64,000 nt of DNA from Gambelia wislizenii (Eukaryota > Chordata > Lepidosauria > Squamata > Crotaphytidae), in the NCBI GenBank assembly GCA_030847615.1, contig JAUMIR010000002.1:112476309-112540308 (forward strand), read 5' to 3'. The notes under the pieces were generated by a model that saw nothing but the letters and a program-made list of their open reading frames with translations, was not told the DNA's origin and searched no databases. Position 1 is the first letter of the stretch, and the number at the start of each line of letters is the position of its first letter. The position numbers and the translations under genes are program-made. This document shows positions 57,641-64,000 of this stretch, in pieces.

Positions 57641-58034
57641 CAGGGCCGGTTTAACCTGTCTGCCAGATCCGCATTGGCGGGGGGCCTCGGGGGTGAAGGG
57701 GGCCCCCTGGTGAGTGTTGCCCTTATCTGATGAAGGAGACAGCCAGGAGACAGCAGCCGGCTCCTCCGCTCCTTTGGAGCCCCTTCCCCCTCCCTCCTCA
57801 GGCAGGGCATGGCAATAGCACTGAGCTAGTGTGGGAGATAGAGAAAGGGTTTGCTCTTGGGAAGTTGTAATTTGGAGACAGTCCCTGGCTGCATTGCTGT
57901 GAAGGAGGAAAGGCAGAGCAGCTGGTCGTGTGAGTGAGGGACTGTCTTCAGGGGGCCGCGGGGATCTTGGGGGGGGGGCTGCCATGCACAGTGGGGTGGT
58001 TATTTTACTTTTTAACTTGTTGCTGGAGTCAAGA

Positions 58035-58090
58035 CAGATGGCTATCCAGCCTCTGTTTAAAAACCTCTAAAGAAGGAGACTCCACCACAT
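58035..58090 (-). mobile_element. CR1 scrap
   Basis: ATCCAGCCTCTGTTTAAAAA then AAAGAAGGAGACTCCACCAC is the reverse of the CR1 block before the 3' UTR. Only ~55 bp. Confidence 0.7.
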
Positions 58091-58251
58091 TCCCGCCCTC
58101 CTCCAAAAAAATGTCTCCAAAACTAAAGAGAAAGTGAAAGAAACAGCAGCCCTCTGTGGCAGAAGCTGGAGGGAGTTTGCTGCTACCGCGGAGACGGTGA
58201 GTGTGTGTTTATGAGAGAGACAGGGAATTTGAGGGTTGTCTCGGAAAGGGC

Positions 58252-58290
58252 TCCTTTCTTTCTTTCTTTCTTTCCCTTCCCTTCCCTTCC
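58252..58290. repeat. (TTTC)n and (CCCTT)n simple repeat
   Basis: Five TTTC units followed by four CCCTT-type units inside the hAT element. Confidence 0.9.
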
Positions 58291-58324
58291 CTTGCCAACT
58301 GAGTTCAGCCTGCATTTGTGTGTG

Positions 58325-58545
58325 TTTGCCTATGTGCCTTCAAGTCATTTCTGGCTAAGGCAAACCTACCATGGGGTTTTCTAGGCAAGGTTTGTTCAAA
58401 GGGTGTGTGCCTTTGCCTTCCTTTGAGGCTGAGAGAGTGTGACTTGCCCAAGGTCAGCCAGTGGGGTATTCATGGCTGAGTAAGGATTCAAACCCTGGTC
58501 TCCATAGTCATAGTGCAATGCTGAAACTTTTACAACACTCTTAAC
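58325..58545 (-). mobile_element. tRNA-derived SINE, minus strand
   Basis: On the minus strand GAGACCAGGGTTTGAATCC gives the B box, followed by TTGGGCAAGTCACACTCTCT and a tail AGAAATGACTTGAAGGCACA. It is the same family as 26179-26439. Confidence 0.85.
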
Positions 58546-58678
58546 TCTTTTAACAGAAGAATACTGTATAAAGAATATAAATTAAAATTTGGAGGAATAT
58601 TACTGGGAACAATGGTTTTATTGTTGTCACTAAAACACCAATATCCAGTAGTGTTATGTGAGAGGCATTGGCCTAGAG

Positions 58679-59017
58679 CAGTGGATCTTAACCTTTTCTT
58701 TACCAGGGACCCCCTTTAAATATCTTTTGTTGCCCCAAGACTTAACTCAAGATTTAAAACCCTAATAATAATAGCTAACAACAACAACAATACAATTACA
58801 CCATCCATTAAACTTTCCCTCAGAGACACTCTTGCTTCTTCCTGCAAGTTTGTGGCTGGAGTGGATTGAATGGCAATGTGCAGGCCAAGCCAGCCAGACT
58901 TTGCCTTGGTTCCTGTCACATGGCTACTCCACTACAGGGAGGAGGTGGGCCAAGCAGTCTTCAAGCCTTTGTGGACCCCCTGTGAGGACATTGCGGACCC
59001 CAAGTTAAGAACCACTG
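58679..59017. mobile_element. hAT MITE nested in the hAT element
   Basis: Ends CAGTGGATCTTAACC and GTTAAGAACCACTG are inverted repeats. The 8-bp flanks GCCTAGAG and GGCTAGAG match at 7 of 8. Subterminal GGGACCCCCTTTAAAT and GTGGACCCCCTGTGAGG continue the inverted relation. No frame. Confidence 0.85.
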
Positions 59018-59129
59018 GGCTAGAGAATGCTGGAAAAGGAACAATGCAACCAGATCTTGAGAAGGGTGCTGGCAGGGGGATTCTGGGAGGTGTAATCCAA
59101 GAGTAACTTTCCCAGGCTCTGAATGCAGC

Positions 59130-59757
59130 CTAGAATCATAGGGCTGGAAGGGACCCCAACAGCCATCCCATCCGATTGGCTTCTGCCCTGCAGGAACACA
59201 CAATCCAAGCATTCCTGACAAATGCCCATCCAACCTCTCCTTAAAAACCTCCAAAGAAGGTGAGTGCACCACACTCCCAGGCAGCAGAGTATTCCACTGC
59301 CTTACAGCTCTTACTGTCAGGAACTTCTTCCTAATGTTTAGGTAGAATCTCTTTTCCTATAGTTTGAGTCCATTGCTCCGTGTCCTAGTCTCTGGAGCAG
59401 CAGAAAACAAGCTTGCTCCTTCCTCAGTATGACACCCCTTCAAATATTTAAACATGGCTATCATGTCCCCTCCTAACTTTCTCTTCTCTGGGCTAAACAT
59501 GCCCAGCTCCCTAAGCCGTTCCTCATAGGGCATAATGGCTTCCAGACCTCCCAACATCCTTCTCGGTATCTTTCTTGAATTGTTGTGCCCAGAACTGGAA
59601 ACAATATTCCAGGTGAGGTCTGACCAAAGCAGAATGGAGTGATACTATTACTTCCCTTGATCTAGACACTATTAATGCAGCCTAGAATTGCATTGGCATT
59701 TTTTGCTGCTGCATCACACTGCTAACTCATGTTTAGCTTGTAGTCCACTCTTTCTTT
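59130..59757 (-). mobile_element. CR1 retrotransposon fragment, minus strand
   Basis: The plus strand begins AATCATAGGGCTGGAAGGGA, a CR1 3' end, and the minus strand encodes [33 protein letters not shown] and FSAAPETRTRSNG before breaking. It is 5'-truncated near 59757 at the block LDYKLNMS. Frameshifts lie near 59290 and 59540. Confidence 0.9.
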
Positions 59758-59867
59758 TCTTTGAGGAAATCTGCATCATTACATTAATTGCTAATAAACT
59801 AAAAATATTATGTTAGTGCCTATAATATAGTTTTTAAACTAAATTATTGGTGTCAAATTATGTAATA

Positions 59868-60100
59868 CAGTAGGCCCCTCTTATCCACTGGGGATTGGTT
59901 CGGGGGGGTGGATTCTGAAAACCATGAATAATAGTGAACACCATTGAAAAAAATGGTACTTCTGGTTTAAAATACCATAGATTTGCCTTGGAGGGCCTAG
60001 AAAACCATTAGGGAGGACACATTTACTAGGAAGACTCTAGGGTAGGTGTGCTGTTCTGTGTCCCATGGATAATGAATCCATGGATACGGGGGCCCTACTG
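59868..60100. mobile_element. Tigger-like MITE, family U, copy 3 (reversed)
   Basis: Ends CAGTAGGCCCCTCTTATCCA and GGATACGGGGGCCCTACTG, TA on the left (59866-59867); on the right the TA reads TG. Interior blocks are the reverse of copies 1 and 2. Confidence 0.83.
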
Positions 60101-60225
60101 TGATCTGAACATCCTGTACGGTGAATAGGTTAGGTTACATTGACCTGAGATAAACATATGGGGGCCCCAAAATAAAGCACTGCAGGGGGCCCCAAAATTC
60201 CTTAAACCGGCCCTGGATAATGGTA

Positions 60226-60433
60226 CAATTGCCCCTCCATATCTATGGATTCCAGCATCCATGGCTTGAAAATATCTCCCCCCCCCCAAACCAAACACAA
60301 ACCTTGATTTTGCCATTTTATATAAAGGACCATTTTACTAGGCCACTGCATATAATGGGACTTGAGCATCCACAGATTTTCGTATCCCCGGGGGTCCTGG
60401 AACCAAACCCCAGCAGCTATCAAGGGTCCATTG
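60226..60433. mobile_element. Tigger-like MITE, family T, copy 3
   Basis: Ends CAATTGCCCCTCCATATC and AGGGTCCATTG, TA on both sides (60224-60225, 60434-60435). It landed directly beside the right target duplication of the hAT element. The interior has GATTTTGCCATTTTATATAA as in copy 1. Confidence 0.83.
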
Positions 60434-60435
60434 TA

Positions 60436-60695
60436 TAACATTATCAATGTGATGATCCACTAAGCACTAAACTACACCCCCCAAAAAAGAACAATATCAA
60501 TTATACGCTTCAAAACATTGTGCTATTTCACGGCTTCAGTTTGGATTGTTGCTTCTAATAAAGAGTCAACTCCTTTCCCAGATGAAAGATGTCTTTGAAG
60601 CTTTCTCCAAGCTACATAGCATTCCTATTGCTCCTTTCATGTTCTGAGACCCTAACACTTAGGTCCTGTATATATGGTCAAAATCTGTACGGACC
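60436..60695. other. Unassigned DNA
   Basis: No recognisable feature. Confidence 0.35.
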
Positions 60696-61200
60696 TCACC
60701 TATACGGACACCACCTGGAATACTCTGTCCTGTTCTGGGCACCACAATTCAGGAAGGATATTGAGAAGCTGGAATGTGAAGGGCGACCAGGATGGTGGGA
60801 GGTCTGGAAGCCATGCCCTATGAGGAGCTGGGCACATTTAGTCTGGAGAAGAGAAAGTTGAGAGGTGACATGATAGCCATGTTTAAATATTTGAAGGGAT
60901 GTCATGCTGAGGATGGAGCAAGCTTCTTTTCTGTTGTTCCAGAGACTAGGACACGGAACAATGGACTCAAACTACAGGAAAAGAGATTCCACCTAAACAT
61001 TAGGAAGAATGTCCTGACAGTAAGAGCTGTTCGGAACTGGAATGTGCTGCCTTGTAATGTGGTGGAGTCTCCTTCTTTGGAGGTTTTTAAACAGAGGCTG
61101 GATGGCCATCTGTGGGGAATGATTTGATTGTGTACTCCTGCATGGCAGGGGGTTGGACTGGATGGCCCTTTAGGTCTTTTCCAACTCTATGATTCTATGA
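60696..61200 (+). mobile_element. CR1 retrotransposon, strongly 5'-truncated
   Basis: The coding part starts near HLEYSVLFWAPQFRKDIEKL and continues [50 protein letters not shown] to a stop at 61125. The 3' UTR ends ACTCTATGATTCTATGA at about 61200. A deletion removes RLREL after PYEE. A 3'-end copy of this type is the usual CR1 remnant. Confidence 0.92.
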
Positions 61201-61214
61201 AAATAATACGTACG

Positions 61215-61745
61215 TGATGTGAAAGATTGGCAATCCATTCAAACGGCCATTCACACAAATACATGTCATTTGGAAGGAGGGGAGCCAAATCTACTGCAAA
61301 GTCCATGTGCACTGCGTCTGGGGCTTCATACGGAATTTTTTGAAAAGCTCTGTATGACCTCTGAATGTGCAACCATTTGAACACTCACATTCATACTGAT
61401 ATGAACAGGCAGCACAATCTGATTGGCTGGATGAGCAGAGGGGGTGGGGCTAGCAAAGAGGAAATGTTGCTGCGGCCATCATGTTGGATTTTCATCTAAG
61501 TGAGGGTCGGTAAGTTGATCAATTGGCGCTTTTTACTCTTTTTATTTATTATTTTTATTTGTAAATATGAAGTGTTGCTTGTGCACACCCTGGGAAACTG
61601 TTTTGTTTTGTTTTTTAAAAAAATGGTGGTAGCAGATTTAAAATTGTGAGTAAATCACTCATGGTGGCCAGCTGGCTAGGGGGTCATGCAGAGGTTAGCG
61701 GGGCTCTTTTGGCCATGTAGGCTGTTCACATCATTGCAAACACCT
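61215..61745 (+). mobile_element. Interspersed repeat related to 34985-35405, copy 2
   Basis: Left GTGATGTGAAAG and right CTGTTCACATCAT form a short inverted pair. The middle has ATCTGATTGGCTGGATGAGC and AGAGGGGGTGGGGCTAGCAA shared with the earlier copy. A T-rich core and no frame. Probably a non-autonomous DNA transposon; no clear target duplication. Confidence 0.55.
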
Positions 61746-62165
61746 GTCTTTTTTGACGTGTTCGTATCCCGCCCCCCCCCATAGACAAGACCTTAGTTTT
61801 TGCCACTTTAAACCATCTGTCCCACCTTCAGGTGAAGCTAGTGGAGACTGTGATGCTGAAGCACTAGTGGTGTGCCAGAAAAGTGGACATGGCAAACAAT
61901 ATAATGCTTTTATTCCCTTGGCTCCAAACAAGCCAGTCTCTCTTATGTAGTTCTCTATCAGTGCCCTGAAATTTCAAGGCACTTTCTGGAAAAGCTTGGT
62001 TGTTTCTGTCCTTTCGGAATTGTTTAGATAGTGGGATGTGGCCACTGCTAACATATTTTTCTATTTTTACTTGAGAAGTAAATTCATTTGTAATACACCT
62101 AATGTCAAGGCCAGCACTTGACTTAACATTCCTCCTGTCAGAACAATCATGCTTATGTGAAGTCA
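61746..62165. other. Unassigned DNA
   Basis: No recognisable feature apart from a C-run near 61771. Confidence 0.35.
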
Positions 62166-62189
62166 AAGGCTTTCAGGGCTGGCATCCAT

Positions 62190-62944
62190 AGGCTTTCTGT
62201 CATTTTTTTCCGGGCTGTGCGGTCGTGTTCTTGAGGAGTTTATTTCTGACATTTTGCCTGCATCTGTGGCTGGCATCTTCAGAGAATGGTTGGGTAGGAG
62301 TGTGGGTGGGGGGTTATATACTGTGAGCCCCTGTTGGAGAGGATATGTAAATGTATTTGGATGGCTAGTTTCTGGGTGGAGATATGCAAGGAGGATTAGT
62401 GTATGCTTGGCTAATGGTCCATTGTCTGCTGGAAATCCCCCTATCCCTGGGTGGAGTTCATTTGCATGTGTTAAGTTTTGATTTTAGTGTATTTCAGGAC
62501 TGGTAGCCAGATTTTCTTTACTTTTAGGGTCTCTTCTTTCCTGTTGAAGTTGTCCATGTGTTTGTGGATTTCAATAGCTTCTCTGTGCATTCTGACATGA
62601 TAGTTGTTGGCCTGGTCCAGAATTTCAGTGTTTTTAACATTTGTGTCCACCCAAAGGGAAGGTATTTTTACCATACATCAAAGGAGTTACAGACAGAATA
62701 GGGAAACTGATGAGGAAACAGAACCTCCAAATGATCTAGGTTGACTGATGAACATGAAACATTTTAACATCCAAATACAAAAATTTTCATACTCTCTCCA
62801 ACAGGGGCTCACAGTATATACCCCCCCCCCCGACTCCTACTCAACCATTCTCTGAAGATGCCAGCCACAGATGCAGGAGATACATCAGAAATAAACTCTT
62901 TCAGAACACAGCCTCACAGCCTGGAAAAAAATCACGGAAAACCT
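62190..62944 (-). mobile_element. Penelope-like element remnant with inverted terminal repeats
   Basis: The two ends, 62190-62363 and 62770-62944, are ~175-bp inverted repeats of each other (shared blocks CTCTCCAACAGGGGCTCACA, CAACCATTCTCTGAAGATGC, CAGCCACAGATGCAGG). Between them, the minus strand encodes the C-terminal part of a GIY-YIG-type endonuclease as found in Penelope-like elements: ILDQANNYHVRMHREAIEIH, then MDNFNRKEET and WLPVLK. Penelope-like elements are known to carry terminal repeats in direct or inverted order. The reverse transcriptase is absent; only the 3' part remains. Confidence 0.65.
62471..62674 (-). pseudogene. GIY-YIG endonuclease C-terminus of a Penelope-like element
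   Basis: The frame includes HREAIEIHKHMDNFNRKEET and KKIWLPVLKYTK. The pattern REAIEI, then NFNRxxG/E-like, then W-x-PVL matches the end of the Penelope GIY-YIG domain, where a conserved Glu (REA) and Asn (FN) sit. The catalytic GIY and YIG motifs would lie upstream and are absent. Fragment only. Confidence 0.55.
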
Positions 62945-63845
62945 AATCATGCTTATGTTGGAAAAAGGCATTTCACTTGCCTTTACATCAACTGATTGGG
63001 CATGCCCTACATCTGAGTCCACGTTTTTAGTTTCTACTGGCATATCTTTGTTAGGGTCACACTTGTGATTGCATCATCTCCTTCTTCTTTTAGAGGGTCA
63101 CAAACTTTCAACAGTTTCTTCTAAATATTTCAGTACAGAGGAGACTAGGGAGTCTTCTTCAGGAAGTGTATCAGGTGTTGTTAGTCCTACCTGGAAGAGT
63201 GTCTGCTGTCCTTTTTAATGTCTTGCCTCTCTTTTTGTCCTTTCCTGTCATTTCTGCCATTCTGATTTGTGAGGATACATTCTAAATGTTTTTTTTTTAA
63301 AGAACTTGTCAAATTTGGACTTGAAAAAGCTAGTATATATAAGTTATATAATGAAATGGTGGCCTTCCTGGTTACAATGTCAATGTGAGCTATGATCAAC
63401 AACTTATTTTTTTTGAATGGCAAATAAGTCTTTTATTGTTATATGTTTAAACTACAATAAAATAAAACAGTTATTGAAGACAACCCCCCCCCCCAAAAAC
63501 CAAAAAACATAACCAGGACTCAGAAGTCTAAGTGCATACACTCCATTTCACAGGGTGAAATGGTCCATTTATTTCATAGGAAAAATAGACATGTCCCGGT
63601 AAAAAGCCAAGGAAATACTTCAAGAGCTACATGTTTGCTAATCTTTGTAAAATGATGCAATGGAAGGGGGCTGTGAGGTTGCTGCTTTTCTTTTCTTTTT
63701 ATTTTTTTGAGAGAAGGGGCCGTTGGAAATTCATGGGCCCCTTCTTGGCTCTCTGGGCCCTGGACTGATGGACCCCCTCTTATAGGCTCTGGAGGCAAGG
63801 GCCCCAACAGCAGAAGAAGGAGAGGGTGTTGCTGTACTCTATAAG
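62945..63845. other. Unassigned DNA
   Basis: No gene or clear repeat. There are C- and T-runs near 63485 and 63290. Confidence 0.35.
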
Positions 63846-64000
63846 GCAGCCTTTCTCAACCTTTTTACCCTGGTGGAACCCTTGAAACAATGTTCAGATC
63901 TCAGGAAATCCCTGCCTAAAAATTGTTATATCTACAGCCTGAACAAAATGTTTTTTCCCAATCACAATACCTTGAGGAACCCCTAGCAATCTCTTGTGGA
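63846..64000. mobile_element. hAT/Charlie-like element end, cut by the window edge
   Basis: GCAGCCTTTCTCAACCTTTT, then CCTGGTGGAACCCTTGAAAC is a typical hAT/Charlie-type terminal stretch, and CTTGAGGAACCCCTAGCAAT continues it. The right end lies beyond the window or only a few bases from its edge. Confidence 0.5.

Larger units (their letters stand above)
57641..60215. mobile_element. hAT transposon with perfect TIRs and 8-bp target duplications
   Basis: CAGGGCCGGTTTAA at 57641-57654 and TTAAACCGGCCCTG at 60202-60215 are perfect 14-bp inverted repeats. GATAATGG flanks both sides exactly (57633-57640 and 60216-60223), the 8-bp duplication typical of hAT. The 2.57 kb interior includes GGGGGCC-rich ends and several later insertions: a CR1 scrap (58035-58090), a SINE (58325-58545), a hAT MITE (58679-59017), a CR1 (59130-59757) and a family U MITE (59868-60100). 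No transposase frame is recognised, so it is non-autonomous. Confidence 0.88.

Overview
The window looks like gene-poor, repeat-dense nuclear DNA of a vertebrate, most likely a squamate reptile (lizard or snake). The basis is the mixture of repeats. There are CR1, L2 and L1 retrotransposons, an I/Vingi-like retrotransposon, a Penelope-like fragment, a 5S-rRNA-derived SINE, two tRNA-derived SINE families, and many hAT, PIF/Harbinger-like and Tc1/mariner/Tigger-like short DNA transposons. The assignment rests on remembered family features, not on a database search. I recognise no host protein-coding exon, tRNA gene, rRNA gene, CRISPR array or bacterial feature. Every convincing open frame belongs to a transposable element.

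Layout. 1-2057: a 5S-derived SINE, then unassigned DNA. 2058-5424: an old TA-flanked DNA transposon split by a CR1 (2945-4615). 5425-7490: unassigned DNA with MITE remnants. 7491-11735: a nearly complete minus-strand CR1 with both reading frames, lightly broken. 12610-23195: one CR1 copy cut into four pieces by a Harbinger-like element (12862-13420), an 8.2 kb full-length L1 with a foreign 3' end (13654-21896, 19-bp target duplications) and a second Harbinger-like element (22027-23013). 23800-29100: old L2 pieces holding SINEs and a younger minus-strand L2 whose 445-codon reverse transcriptase frame is open. 29100-37300: mostly unassigned DNA with DNA transposons and one SINE. 37304-38225: a Tigger-like MITE and another Harbinger-like copy. 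39865-46480: a SINE abutting a minus-strand I/Vingi-like retrotransposon that is itself split by an L2. 46507-51665: a MITE, then a minus-strand L2 whose 3' UTR carries a TA-flanked element (47731-48738) with a hairpin-forming 148-bp tandem array. 51992-57640: MITEs, an old L2, a foldback element, and a 5S SINE split by a 329-bp foldback Harbinger-like MITE. 57641-60215: a hAT element with perfect TIRs and 8-bp target duplications, itself full of later insertions. 60226-64000: MITEs, CR1, a Penelope-like remnant with inverted terminal repeats, and a hAT end cut by the window edge.

The elements do not act as one pathway; the region is a record of successive insertions. The clearest oddities are the 148-bp hairpin array with all six frames open, the L1 with a foreign zinc-finger non-LTR 3' end inside one pair of target duplications, the Penelope-like inverted repeats with a possible decayed hammerhead ribozyme, and a Harbinger-like family whose internal hairpin is kept by paired changes.
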